Shown: positions 47,240 through 59,042, counted from the first letter of the stretch. The stretch is DNA of 64,000 bases from Chaenocephalus aceratus (GCA_023974075.1 CM043793.1:5986896-6050895); one strand, 5' to 3'. Numbers and translations are program-made. Notes: generated from the letters alone by a model not told the origin.

Positions 47240-50200
47240 CGGACCAGACCCGGGCGACAGAAGCTGGCTTTGGGGACGTGGAACGTCACCTCTCTGGGGG
47301 GGAAGGAGCCGGAGCTTGTGCGGGAGGTGGAGCGTTACCAGTTGGATCTGGTTGGGCTCACCTCTACGCACAGCGTCGGCTCTGGAACCTTACATCTGGA
47401 TAGGGGTTGGACTCTATTCTTCTCCGGAGTTGCTCAAGGTGTGAGGCGCCGGGCGGGTGTGGGAATACTCACAAGTCCCCGGTTGGGTGTTTCGTTGTTG
47501 GAGTTTACCCCAGTGGACGAGAGGGTCGCCTCCCTACGCCTGCGGGTTATGGGGGGGGGGGAACTCTGACTGTTGTGTGTGCTTATGCACCCAACAGCAG
47601 TTCAGAGTATACGGCCTTCTTGGAGACCCTGGAAAGAGTCCTGTATGGGGCTCCTGAAGTGGACTCTTTAGTCTTGCTGGGAGACTTCAACGCATTACAT
47701 TACATTACATTACATTGCATTTAGCTGACGATGTTATCCAAAGCGACTTACAATAAGTACATTCGACAAGGAAGACACAAGCTTGAAGAAAACAGATGCA
47801 TATAAGTACATCAGGTTTCATAGAGCCAAGCATTTCAAGTGCTACTCAACTGGCTATAGATAAGCCAGTCCTTTATTAGTATATAAGTGCTCTGTTAGCA
47901 GTTATTTACCAGACACGCACATGTGGGCAATGATGGAGACACTTGGAGGGGTGTGATTGGGAGGAACGGCCCCCCTGATCTGAACCGGAGTGGTGGTTTG
48001 TTACTGGACTTCTGTGCTAGTCATGGATTGGCCATAACAAACACCATGTTCGAACATAAGGATGCTCATAACTGTACGTGGTACCAGAGCACCCTAGTCA
48101 GAAGGTTCATGATCGATTTCGTTATCGTATCATCGTACCTGAGGCCGTATGTTTTGGACACTCGGGTAAAGAGAGGGGCGGAGTTGTCAACTGATCACCA
48201 TCTGGTGGTGAGTTGGGTCGAGTGGCGGGGGAAGCCTCTGGATAGACCTGGTAAGCCCAAACGTGTAGTTCGGCTGAACTGGGAACGTCTGGAGGAGGCC
48301 CAAGTTCAGGAGGCCTTCAACTCACACCTCCGGCGGAGCTTTTCAGGCATTCCTGTGGAGGTTGGGGACATTGAACCAGAGTGGTCGGTGTTCAAAGCCT
48401 CTATTGCCGAAGCCGCGGCGGGGAGCTGTGGTCTCAAGGTCCTAGGTGCCTCAAGGGGCGGTACCCCTCGAACCTCCTGGTGGACACCGGTGGTCAGGGA
48501 AGCCGTCCGACTGAAGAAGGAGGCCTTCAGGGATTTGTTATCCCGGGGGACTCCCGAAGCAGTTGCAAGGTACCGACAGGCCCGAAGGGCAGCAGCCTCA
48601 TCCGTGGCCGAGGAAAAGCAGCGGGTGTGGGAGAAGTTCGGAGAAGACATGGAGAAGGACTTTCGGGCGGCACCAAAGTTGTTCTGGAAAACTGTCCGAC
48701 ACCTCAGGAGGGGGAAGCAGGGAACCATCCAAGCTGTGTACAGTAAGGATGGGACGTTGTTGACCTCAACTGATGGAGTGTTAGGGCGTTGGAAGGAACA
48801 CTTTGAGGAACTCCTGAACCCGACAACTCCGCCCTCTATGTTAGAGGCAGAGCTGGAGTATGACGGGGGATCAACACCAATCTCCTGGGGGGAGGTCACT
48901 GAGGTCGTTAAACAACTCCACAGTGGCAAAGCCCCGGGGGTGGATGAGATCCGCCCAGAAATGCTGAAGGCTCTGGGTGTTGAGGGACTGTCATGGTTGA
49001 CACGTCTCGTCAACATTGCGTGGAAGTCGGAAACAGTATCGAAGGAGTGGCAGACCGGGGTGGTGGTTCCCCTTTTTAAAAAGGGGGATCAGAGGGTGTG
49101 TGCCAATTACAGAGGCATCACACTACTCAGCCTCCCCGGGAAAGTTTACTCTAAGGTACTCGAAAGGAGGGTCAGGCCGATTGTCGAACCTCAGATTGAG
49201 GAGGAACAATGCGGATTCCGTCCTGGTCGTGCAACGACGGATCAGCTTTTTACTCTCGCAAGGATCCTGGAGGGGGCCTGGGAGTACGCTTATCCGGTCT
49301 ACATTTGTTTTGTAGACTTGGAGAAGGCGTATGACCGAGTTCCCAGGGAGATACTGTGGGAGGTGCTGCGGGAGTATGGGGTGAGGGGGTCTCTACTCAG
49401 GGCCATCCAATCTCTGTACTCCCAAAGCGAGAGCTGTGTCCGGGTCATCGGCAGTAAGTCGGACCCATTTCCGGTGAGGGTTGGCCTCCGCCAGGGCTGC
49501 GCTTTGTCACCAATCCTGTTTGTAATATACATGGATCGGATTTCGAGGCGTAGTCATGGGGGAGGGGGTCTGCAGTTCGGTGGACTAAGGATTGCACCAC
49601 TGCTTTTTGCAGATGATGTGGTTCTGATGGCTTCATCGGTCTGCGACCTTCAGCACTCACTGGATCGGTTCGCAACCGAGTGTGAAGCGGCTGGGATGAG
49701 GATCAGCACCTCCAAATCTGAGGCCATGGTTCTCAGCAGGAAACCGATGGACTGTCCACTCCAAGTAGGGAATGAGTCCTTACCCCAAGTGAAGGAGTTC
49801 AAGTATCTCAGGGTCTTGTTCTCGAGTGAGGGAACAATGGAGCGTGAGATGGGCCGGAGAATCGGAGCAGCGGGAGCGGTACTGCAGTCGCTTTACCGCA
49901 CCGTTGTGACGAAAAGGGAGCTGAGCCAGAAGGCAAAGCTCTCTGTCTACCGGGCCATTTTCGTTCCTACCCTCACCTATGGTCATGAAGGATGGGTCAT
50001 GACCGAAAGAACGAGATCGCAGATACAAGCGGCCGAGATGGGTTTTCTCCGCAGGGTGGCTGGTGTCTCCCTTAGGGATAAGGTGAGAAGTTCGGTCATC
50101 CGGGAGGGACTCGGAGTTGAGCCACTCCTCCTTCGCGTCGAAAGGAGCCAGTTGAGGTGGTTCGGGCACCTAGTTAGGATGCCACCTGGGCGCCTCCCTA

Positions 50201-50391
50201 GGGAGGTGTTCCAGGCACGTCCAGCTGGGAAGAGACCAAGGGGTAGACCTCGGACCAGGTAGAGGGATTATATCTCTTCGCTGGCCTGGGAGCGCCTTGG
50301 GATCCCCCAGTCACAGCTGGTTGATGTCGCCTGGGAAAAGGAAGTTTGGGGCTCTCTGCTGGAACTGCTACCCCCGCGACCCGACCACGGA
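47240..50391 (+). pseudogene. Rex3/RTE-like endonuclease-reverse transcriptase
   Basis: The endonuclease begins LALGTWNVTSLGGKEPELVR. A run of ten G at about 47551-47560 shifts the frame before [20 protein letters not shown] and VLLGDFNA. A 220-bp insert follows, then a 779-codon frame (47923-50262) with [20 protein letters not shown] and [10 protein letters not shown] (endonuclease end). The reverse transcriptase has [80 protein letters not shown] and the catalytic [13 protein letters not shown] (FADD). A Trp-to-stop change at 50260-50262 ends the frame before the natural end at about 50391 (RDYISSLAWERLGIPQ...). Confidence 0.92.
47695..47914 (+). mobile_element. SINE-like insert in the Rex3-like LINE
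   Basis: It starts with attac repeats followed by gcatttagctgacgatgtta and tccaaagcgacttacaataa, a very common fish short repeat. An ACGCA duplication flanks it (47690-47694, 47915-47919). Removing it restores the endonuclease frame [11 protein letters not shown]. Confidence 0.8.
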
Positions 50392-51345
50392 TAAGCGGGA
50401 GAAGATGGATGGATGGATATATGTTGAAAATAAACGTGTTTGAGTTACGTCCAAAACAAACGTAACGTGGGAGAAAATACGTTTCTAGCTAAACGTAATT
50501 GAGAATGCACTTTAGTTCTGTGGGAACGTAATTTGGAGGAGACAGGGTTGTTACAGTATAAATACTTCCAATTGGTGAAATCATCCTCCGCCATGGTCTC
50601 CAGTTCCACTCATATGCCAATGACACCCAACTCTACGTCAGCACAATACCTTCTGCCCAGCCCCTCCCCCCCACCCTCAGTCACTAGTCAACTGCCTCCT
50701 TGATATAAAAACCTGGATGATGGCAAATATACTCAAACTCAACAGCAATAAAACTGAGCACCTGGATGTGGCCCCCAAAGAACTGCTTGGGAACATTGGG
50801 GATCTCCTCCTCCCTAATGACTGCTCCACCATCTCACCATCCTCTGAGCTCCGCAACCTGGGCATGATCTTAGACTCCCCCCTTTCATTCCAGAACCATG
50901 TTAAATCAGTTACAAAATCAGCTTTCTTACACCTCAAAAACCTCTCTCAACTCCGGCCATCTGTCTCCGACTCTGTGGCAGAACAACTCATACACGCCTT
51001 CATCACCTCACGCCTGGACTACTGCAACATAGTCCTGTATATCCAGAGCTCTGCTGCTAGGGTCCTCACCCACACAAAGCCTGGCAGAACTTTACCCCTA
51101 CCCTCCGTCACTTTCACTGGCTTCCGCATCACATATAAACTCCTCCTCATCACCTACAAGTCCCTCCATGCCCTTTCCCCTCAGTACCTCATATATCTCC
51201 TCCACCCATAGATCCTGTCCTGTACTCTGCGATCCTCAGACTCCGGCCTGCTTTCCATTCCCCATTCACGCCTCCGCACTTTCTGGGACCGTGCTTTCAG
51301 TGTTGCTGCCCCAACACCAATTCTAATTCTCATTCTTTATAACTT

Positions 51346-52002
51346 TTAGTTATTATTTTCTATGCAATCGTTGACAATCTAAATATGATCTGATGCAGCC
51401 ACCTCTCTCTGTCTGCAGTACCAATATGTTGTCCTAATCAATGACTGTCATTACATCTGTCTGTCACAGGACTACTTTTTGTCACCACATTTGCTTTACA
51501 ACGGTTCAAGATGCAGTCAAGCTACTATTTTGTAAGATAATATTTCATAGAGCAAAACATTTCTTTAAAAAAAATATATTTTTCATTAGTTTTACCAAAA
51601 TAACTTGATTTCAAATAATATTTCCAAAGAAATAAATCCTTCGAATCTGCCTGTTCAGTTTCTGTTGGAATGTGAAGGATTAAATGCCGTCTCTGCGAGT
51701 TATGTGAAGACGGGAGAGCTTGTTGGTCCCTCTCTACATTCACAGAGGGCCCGCTATAGTAACTCAATGAGAGAGTAATGTCAAATTACAGTACAATTGA
51801 CCAATCATATCTTCCCTCTAAATGGGTGGGCTTTATTTTCGCGGACTTTATGACAAGTTCCGCCCGCTGTGAGGTTTATACATGTGTATCAAGCCCCCAG
51901 GAAGTGCGCCGGAGTCTGATGAGAATATTCGTTGTGGCCAAACGGCGGTACTACACTTCCTTTAGGTTGCTGGGCCCGGAAACACTTTTTCCCATTGACT
52001 TA
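51346..52002. other. whrn intron, no recognised feature
   Basis: No supported exon or repeat, apart from the end of LINE sequence at its left. Confidence 0.45.
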
Positions 52003-52318
52003 CGGCCGTCCACACAGCGGCGTGCGTTGACGCTTCCCCATTCACTTTGAATGGGGGTGACGTCACTTTTAGCCGAAATGCATCGTGGGAAGCGACGTGG
52101 AGCGTAGCTGGCGTGGCTGACTGCAAAAGTTGAGTAATGTTCAACTTTTGACGCCTCAGCGAGGCGTCAGCCAATCGAATCATATGCCAGTACAAGCTCT
52201 AGCCAATCAAACCGCTGCTTGTGTGTCAGGGGCGGGAGATTCATGTGATTGGTTGTTGGTCGAGTTTCAGACACGCCCGCCGGCAAGCGTCAGCGCACGC
52301 CGCTGTGTGGACGGGCCG
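52003..52318. mobile_element. PIF/Harbinger-like MITE
   Basis: Ends CGGCCGTCCACACAGCGGCG and inverted CGGCCCGTCCACACAGCGGC, flanked by TTA and TCA. It is a relative of 4450-5049 in the opposite orientation, sharing caaccaatcacatgaatctc on one strand. Non-coding. Confidence 0.82.
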
Positions 52319-52321
52319 TCA

Positions 52322-53639
52322 CATTGGGAAAGAGTGGTCTGTAACTCGTTGGATAATTTTTTTTAAACTAAATAAACAACCCAGTATGAACACTTGTATA
52401 GCAGCCCTTATTAAAAACATTCGTTCCTCAAGTTGTAAAAATGTACTAATAACGTTATTCTGAGAGTTATATCCCTCGGCATTATGAAAGCGCATCTAAC
52501 CCACGGGACCGCACCGCTCGGCACGTTCATGTTACGTGTTCAGCACTACATGCGTTTATCTTTACCCATGGATGCACAATAACAACGGACCCATATCGCC
52601 TTACTGCCAGCCCACGGAGCTGTAATAATGGATATATTGCACATGTTTGCTGTAATTCATCATTTGTAAAATATTATACTACATGGGCTGTATGATGTAA
52701 ATCTTGTACCGTAAATGTTGTATTAAATACAGTTAATATTACCGACGTTAGATTAACGTCCCTGTAGCTTCTTATTGCACTAAGGAGCTTATTGCACTGT
52801 ATATATATATATATATATGTATACAGTGCAATAATTATTTCATGCTAAATGAAGCTCTGTTGGATATCACTAGATCCTGTTACAGCGTAATATAAGTACA
52901 TAACGATTTATGTGTACATTAGTACATTAGCATAATTACTAGCTAGCCGCTAGCTGCTAACTGCCGCCTCGTTAATATCAAATCCATCATAATAACAATC
53001 CATTACCATGCTGTCATGAACGCACGGTGCTGTTACGTGTACGCAAATTGACGTGCTTGATGTGAACGAGCATTTTGGTTAAAGTTGCGCATGCGCTATG
53101 AGCGCACATACGGGTACTTCTCAGGCATGCCGGGTAATCTGTGACGTTTCACTCTCTCAAAAGCTGGGCCATTTTATCATCATGCGCTAATGAGCAACTC
53201 TCATAGGAATGAATGAGGCCCCGCCTCCCACGCTGAATCCAGTTCTTATTATACATCCATGATGTGTATAAAGTGGTGCAGTGACGCGTCCTAAAACCCG
53301 GAAGTAAGCTGCGCTCGGGTTCCCTCGACAAAAAAGCAATGGGATTTCTCCATATGATTTTGGAAAATAGCTGGAAATAAGGTCTGTGGAAAACGAACCT
53401 GTTTATAATTTTCTAATCAGAAATCTAATCGATAGATGTATGATCGATAGATTTATGATTAGCATAAGTTCGTTCATGATGGCTCACTTCAGTGATAGTG
53501 ATGACATCGTTGCGAAATTATTAACCGAGTCATTTTCAAGATTGAGTTACAATGATAAACTGGAGTGTCCTCGACAGTGGCCGCGGCGGGCAACGTAATA
53601 ATGTCCCCATGATCTGAACTGTTAGATGCAGTGTTACTG
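52322..53639. other. whrn intron, no recognised feature
   Basis: Contains a short (TA)n at 52799-52818. The stretch just before 53640 could be the decayed 5' part of the hAT transposase that follows. Confidence 0.4.
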
Positions 53640-53654
53640 CTGGCGATTAGGGCT

Positions 53655-55081
53655 GGTTGTTTTAACCACAATTGTGCTTCGCTTTGTGGATAAAAGCAAC
53701 ACTGTGAAGGAGAGACTTGTATCAATGGCAACTAGTAAAACATGTGATGCCAAGTCTCTGACTGAGCTGGTTTTGTCAAAGTTGAGAGACATTGGGTTAT
53801 GTACAGACAAGCTGCTCAGTCAATGTTACGATGGGGCAAATGTCATGTCTGGAGTATGGAGGGATGCAGAAAATCCTGCAGGAAGAATTAAAGAGAGAGG
53901 TGCCGTATGTGCACTGTTTTAATCACCAGTTGCATCTAGTAGTCGTGCATGCCATGTCATCTGACAACACTTTGAAGAACTTTTTTAGTGTATGCAACTC
54001 TTTCTACAAGTTCTTCAGGAAGCCTACAGTGGCTGCAGTCTACACAGGAGAGAAGTTGAAGCGTTTGCTTGATCAACGGTGGACAGGCCACCTGGCCACA
54101 GTGACAGTGATCATGAAATCCTTTGAGCACATTGTCCACCTGCTTCGTGAGATTGAAGACAACCTAACCAGTGCTGCAGAGGTGCGAATCGAGTCCACAG
54201 GGATTTTGAAGGCCATTACCCAGCCCAGCTTCCAGTTCATTGCCTGCATGATGTATCAAATATTGAGTTTGCTGGATCCTCCCAACACTGCACTCCAAGC
54301 TAAATCCACTGACCTCTGCACTGGTGTCAGACTGGTCCAAAGTGCCCTGGTTTGTGTGGAGGAACTGAGATGTGACAGTCAGTTTGACACACTTTGGGAG
54401 AAATTCACAAAAGACAGAGAGACCATAGAACCTCTTGCAGCAGCCCCTCCGAAGAAACGAGGCAGAGTAATGTCCCACTTGAGAGACTATGTGGTAGACA
54501 CCACAGTTGGTCACCGTCCGGAAGGATTGGGAGAAAAGACAGAGTGTAAAATACTGTATTTCAGTACTCTGGATTCTGTAGTGGGAGAAATGACAGCTAG
54601 ATTTGGTGAAAGAAACAGCAAACTAGTAGAGGCCCTGTGCACCTTACACCCAGGGAGTGAATATTTCACGGATGCAAATAAAGTGAGACCACTGCTTGAC
54701 TTAACAGGGACAGAGATGAAGGAAGCTGAGTTTGCTGTGGCAAGGCAGTTTCTGCAGGAGGAAATGTCCCAATCAGACAAAAACTGGACAACACAGGACA
54801 TTTTGAGAAGATACTGCGAGCCTCTGGCAGCCATGCCTACTGTGTTAGAAACACTGAAGCTCAGCTTAACCTTCGGTGCATCAACTGCAACATGTGAACA
54901 TTCCTTCTCAACTCTGAAAAATGTGTTCAGTGAACACAGAAGGAGCATGCTGCACAAAAGAAAAGCCTGTCTCATCCAGATCGCTGTTGAGAAGGACCTT
55001 ACCAAAAAGTTCACTGGAGAGTGGAAGGAGAGACTGCTGAGAAGATTCAACACAGCTTCCAGGAGTCTACAGCTCTTCTGA
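53655..55081 (+). pseudogene. hAT transposase (ZMYM1-like), one frameshift
   Basis: The plus strand first reads RFVDKSNTVKERLVSMATSK and LSQCYDGANVMSG. A frameshift at about 53860 moves it to a frame open for the remaining 400 codons: MQKILQEELKREVPYVHCFN, HQLHLVVVHAMS, LDQRWTGHLATV, and near the C-terminus the hAT dimerisation motif FGASTATCEHSFSTLKNVFS. This is the RNase H-like fold with the CxxH-type insertion and C-terminal dimerisation region of hAT transposases, as in host ZMYM1-type proteins. The N-terminal zinc-finger part is missing. No introns or splice context suggest a domesticated gene; most likely a dead transposon. Confidence 0.85.
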
Positions 55082-55522
55082 GGGTAAGAAATATTGTTGT
55101 ATCACTTTAGTTATTTTATTGTATCAATTATATATTTATTTTTACATGATTAAGTAACCTAAGCTGTTGAAGTTGTTGGCTAATGTAAGTAATACTATTG
55201 TACTGAGTTTATCTATTGAAAATCTAATTATGTACAATTTATTATGGGTTTAACCTTTGACCTCTGACTCTGTCCAATAAGGATCCTGTGCTCCCTGGTG
55301 GTTCCAGTGTGCCACTATCTTTGATGCTCCTACAGGAAAAATTGGACAACTTGAGATCTTTTGAGAAAATGACTGCTACGTTACAATGTGAATGAGAATT
55401 ACAAAAATACCTCTCAAATCTAGTTCAAATCTTCTGCCACATGTTATTAAAAGGTGAGTTGTGTTGCACTCTAGTCAAAAGTGGTTTTTTTTTAGTATAG
55501 AATACTGTTCTGTTTTACACCT

Positions 55523-55558
<36 letters not shown>

Positions 55559-56029
55559 AATGTATTCATTGGGATAAACCCCTTGAGATGCACCATCTCG
55601 TTATTAAAATCTTATCTTGTATCCCAAGCTTATCAACAAGCTGATGTTGCAGCTGAAATGTTCTCCACGTCACAAAGTCAACCTCACATGATGATGTGAT
55701 ACCAGTTTTCAAGCACAGTAAATTCTCTTCCCAGAGTATATGATGGGACCAAGGTGATGATGTACATGGTTTTAATAATACTAAATTAAATGGTACTCAT
55801 CTGAGTAACTCACTCACTCATAATGAAATACTATATGACAGTAAAACAAGAATTGTTTAAAAGGGGAGTGTTTTGTAAAATATCCATAAAGAAGAAGTAC
55901 ATCTGTTTACAGTTCTGTTTCATATGGGTGTTGAGAGAGGTATCCATAGATCTCTTGATGTTGCTCTCAAAGTGCACCAGATTGATGCTTTTAACTTCAA
56001 TATTTAAAATAAATAAATAAAATAAATCG
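55082..56029. other. no recognised feature
   Basis: Holds a (TA)n microsatellite (about 55528-55552); some of this may be the 3' part of the hAT element. Confidence 0.4.
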
Positions 56030-56200
56030 TCCCCGGGGAGCATGCCCCTGGACCCCCTAGAGGAGATGAGGACCCCCCCTAGAGGAGGTGAGGACCCCCC
56101 TAGAGGTGTTAGGTCCACTCCCCACTTGTAAAAATAGCACTTTACCACTGCACCCTCTCTAATCTCAGATGCACCCTCAGTCATTTTGTTCTGGAACCGG
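56030..56200 (-). mobile_element. hAT terminal fragment
   Basis: Similar to 31322-31484 (ccccggggagcatgcccctg, ctccccacttgtaaaaatag, cactgcacc). It contains three imperfect direct repeats of gaggaccccccctagagg. It could be the right end of the transposase-bearing element at 53655-55081, but its left partner is not found. Confidence 0.5.
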
Positions 56201-56210
56201 GCCTGGGTAG

Positions 56211-56881
56211 GCCTAAGCCATTTTCAATGTGGGCCGCCGTGCCGACTTAATTCATTTGTAATTGTTACTTGGCTGTGGGTGCCCTGTCATGATAGGTGTT
56301 TATATAAATGGTGTTGTTTTGTGTGGTAGAGGGTCGCTGTCATTGATGCGTTTTGCACCCCGGGCCGTTGTGTCGATATTCCGCTGAGACGTAATAACTC
56401 TTCTTTTTTTTCTCGACGGAAGGGGGGGGGGTCAGAGGGCCTAGCTATAAAAGTCACGGCTCACCACTGTCATAGAGTAATGGCATCCTGACATGAAATG
56501 GAGTCACACTCCTCTGTGTTGTAATCGGAGCTACAGTCCTCCAGTTCCCCCTCAAGTTCCCCCTCCGCACCCCCTTAGGTTCCCTCTCCACTCCCCCTCA
56601 GGTTCCCCCTCCGCTCCCTCCCAGGTTTGGGTCCGGGAGGATATCAAGAGATCACAAGTTTAAAAACGCTAAAGTCTAAGTGAAGTCACAAGTTATTAAT
56701 GTGAAAGCCAAAGTCTATTTTGATGCTGTCAAACTAAGTCTAAATACATGAAAATAATGTCCAGATTATGATTGTAGATCAACATGTTGTAGTGAAGAAT
56801 CTGTCATGTCAGTACTATAACATGCACTTTGAAGAGGCATAATGTATACGGAGGGCAGTAGTGCATGGCTGCCTTTCTTAC
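56211..56881. other. whrn intron, no recognised feature
   Basis: Contains a C/T-rich stretch with imperfect gttccccctc repeats at about 56540-56625. Confidence 0.45.
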
Positions 56882-56918
56882 CTTTCCCAATACAAGTGTA
56901 GCTTTGGCAGAGGATGGC
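56882..56918 (-). CDS. whrn: whrn microexon, 37 bp
   Basis: A 37-bp open segment lies between a good acceptor (ctttgttgcag) and a strong donor (gtaagaaagg). Using the two bases left over from the PDZ2 exon it reads RPSSAKATLVLGK and ends in phase 0, exactly what the next exon (35379-35194) requires. Without it those two exons do not join in frame. It falls in the variable linker between PDZ2 and HNL2, where little conservation is expected, so support is splice sites and phase, not homology. It may be alternatively spliced. No transcript evidence is available here. Confidence 0.72.
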
Positions 56919-57361
56919 CTGCAACAAAGAAGAAAATAATGCAGAGCATATTTAAGAAAACCATCATCGTTCACTCCCCTGTTGTGAGACAAATAAGGAA
57001 TTTTGATTCTGAATCATTATATTCATCTTAGAAACAAGTTGAACTGAGAATAACACATAAAGAAAACTCATCAACATGAATACCTGTACGCCCCGCCAAT
57101 TCTTATACATTTAGGAAATTATATAACAACCAACATCACAGCCTAGCAGGCAACGTGGGTTTAGTGAAGTGTGGAGCAGAGAGCTGTCTTGTAGAGAAAT
57201 ACCTCGCCAAATTCTCAATCAGAGCCAGCTCCATCAGGGCTGGGGGACAGATGGATGAGCCGGAGAGTCTCTACACAAATCTGCTGTCAAAAAAACGGTC
57301 TAACACAATCCTCCACTGCAGGGAAAGATGTCCATGTCCCGGATCCCCGAGGGATAATAGA
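56919..57361. other. whrn intron, no recognised feature
   Basis: Short intron piece between the microexon and LINE sequence; nothing supported. Confidence 0.45.
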
Positions 57362-58400
57362 TAACATTTGTATAGCGCCTTTCAAGGGGCCCAAGACCGC
57401 TTTAAATGGTGAACAAACAAACAAGCACAGAAAAGGGGCAAATAATAAAGTAAAAAATTAAATAAATAGCTGTAGGAGTGGAAGCAGGGGGACTGTGATG
57501 GGTTAGGGGGTCAAAGGCCATGGTGAACAGGTGAGTTTTTAATGATGACTTCAAGATGTCCAGGGAAGCAGCATTCCAGATGGCGGGGGCAGCAACACTG
57601 AACGCCCGGTCACCAACAGTTCGGAGGCAAGAGCGGGGAATGGAGAGCAGGCCCGTGTCTGAGGACCGCAGACTCCGAGAATGGGTGTAGGGATAGAGGA
57701 GGTCCGATAAGTACTGGGGGGCGAGGGCATGGAGAGACTTGTAAGTGAGGAGGAGTGTTTTGTTCTGAATCCAGTGAAGATGGATGAGGGTGGGGGTGAT
57801 GTGTTGCCAGGGCTTGGTGCGGGTGAGAAGCCTGGCGGCAGAGTTCTGGACGTATTGGAGCCTCTCCAGGGCTTTGCTGGGAACCCCGGACAGGACTCCA
57901 TTGCAATAGTCGAGGCGGGAGGTTATGAAAGCGTGTATTAGCGTTTCTGCCAAAGAGTCAGAGAGTGAAGGCCGGAGTCTGGAAATGTTTTTGAGATGGT
58001 AGAAAGCAGATTTGGTGACAGATTTGTGGTGTCCAGGATGACTCCCAAGTTGTGGACTTCAGTGGATGGAGAGATGGAGCAGCCGTCAATGGAGAGGAGC
58101 AGGTCTCCAACCTGAGCTCGGTTTTATTGCTGTTTAGTTTGAGCAGGTTTGATGACGTCCAGTTTTTTATGTCCTGTAGGCAGTTGACAAGGGATTGAGG
58201 GGGGAGCTGAGTTGACGGTTTGGTGCAGAGATAGAGCTGTGTGTCATCAGTGTATGAATGAAAGCTGAGACTATGGTGGTGGATAATTTGACCAAGTGGG
58301 AGCATGTAAATGGTGAAGAGGAGGGGTCCAAGCACAGAGCCTTGAGGTACACCTTGGTTGACTGGGACCGATGGGGAACTGCAGTCACTGATGGATGGAC
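57362..58400 (-). mobile_element. L2-like LINE, 3' part
   Basis: Minus strand: LGPLLFTIYMLPLGQIIHHH, SLSFHSYTDDTQLYL (catalytic YADD changed to YTDD), LLKLNSNKTE, then AETLIHAFITSRLDYCNGVL, LQYVQNSAARLLTRTKPWQH and GDRAFSVAAPAIWNA. The 3' UTR ends at about 57362 (catttgtatagcgcctttca). The C-terminal frame is open for about 180 codons. It is 5' truncated at about 58400. Confidence 0.9.
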
Positions 58401-58499
58401 CGTTAGTTAATTCACATGACTTTACTTTGATTAATTACGGATTTAGTGGGGGAGTGAGCCATTGATGTAAAGGAAGAAGAGGAGAAAGAAAGCAGCCTT

Positions 58500-58985
58500 G
58501 AGGGGAACCAGTACGGATGATGATCATTTTGATGAGACAAGTTTCCAGCTGCTTCCTGTTGGACAGGAATTCAGTCTGGAAGGTGCAGCTGGGAGAGTTT
58601 GTCCTGCAGCAGAGCCGGGACTATTGTATGAAGGCAGTGTTCCCGCCCACAATTAGGATCCTGGCTGATTCCAGCTGCTGCAGGAGGAAGTGGAGGGCCA
58701 TGTTGACTGCATCTTCTACAGACCTGTTGAGGGTTTTGAGGTGTGAAAGGACAAGGCGCTCAAAAGACTTAATTACAAAGAGGTAATCTGGGTCCAATGA
58801 TCCTGGTTTATTTTTGGACGGGTATGATGGTGGACGAATTGAGCCGGCTGGTACATTGCAAGTCTGGGGTCCAGTTTGTTTGCATGGAGACAGTTGTCTT
58901 TGGGACGGGGCTTTAACCATCTGGCTGAGGTTCCTCCAGACAGAAGCAGTCACTTGATAAGAAATGTTGAAATTTAGCATCTCTC
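58500..58985 (-). mobile_element. LINE reverse-transcriptase fragment, other family
   Basis: Minus strand: VTASVWRNLSQMVKAPSQRQ, KQTGPQTCNVPAGSIRPPSY, then VIKSFERLVLSHLKTLNRSV and EDAVNMALHFLLQQLESARI. This is the fingers/palm start of a Jockey-superfamily LINE reverse transcriptase (Rex1-like in my judgement), with a deletion inside. No 3' end is visible. Confidence 0.75.
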
Positions 58986-59042
58986 AAAGATGTGTTTATT
59001 TTGTACTTTGCCTCTTAAAATCTGGCCTTTGTCACTCCTTAA

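Larger units (their letters stand above)
47151..50416 (+). mobile_element. Rex3/RTE-like LINE, nearly complete
   Basis: Flanked by a 16-bp duplication, atatatgttgaaaata (47135-47150, 50417-50432), with a (gatg)n-type tail, gaagatggatggatgg, as in fish Rex3. Codes endonuclease and reverse transcriptase in one polyprotein. It is the youngest-looking LINE here: only a poly-G frameshift, a short insert and one nonsense codon break the frame. A 19-bp direct duplication (tctctgaagaaccagcacc) sits at its 5' end. Confidence 0.92.
43084..50550. mobile_element. second DNA transposon with 7-bp duplication and long inverted ends
   Basis: Left end CAACCCTGTCTCCTCAAAAT and right end inverted CAACCCTGTCTCCTCCAAAT. 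Exact 7-bp duplication TTACAGT at 43077-43083 and 50551-50557. Inverted ends run over 500 bp: 43084-43640 against 46640-47150 plus 50433-50550, the right one being interrupted by a Rex3-like LINE. Without that LINE the element is about 4.2 kb. The interior shares blocks with 5990-9396. No transposase frame is seen; 44600-46480 is private to this copy. A partial third copy begins at 61172. Confidence 0.85.
42840..51345 (+). mobile_element. L2-like LINE split by a later transposon
   Basis: The plus strand at 42860-43076 encodes reverse transcriptase palm sequence: HDILLTLLSGHLGLTDSALS, YLSHRTQFVTYAGCSS, then the box NHGVPQGSVLGPLIFT. The frame resumes at 50558 with LPLGEIIHHHGLQFHSYAND-type sequence (the YADD motif changed to YAND), then ILKLNSNKTEHLDV and LIHAFITSRLDYCN. 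The split is exactly the 43084-50550 transposon with a duplicated TTACAGT. The element is 5' truncated and carries stops. The same family is antisense at 57362-58400. Confidence 0.88.

Noticed and set aside
48306..49016. 236-codon minus-strand frame
   Set aside because: Antisense shadow of the Rex3-like reverse transcriptase.
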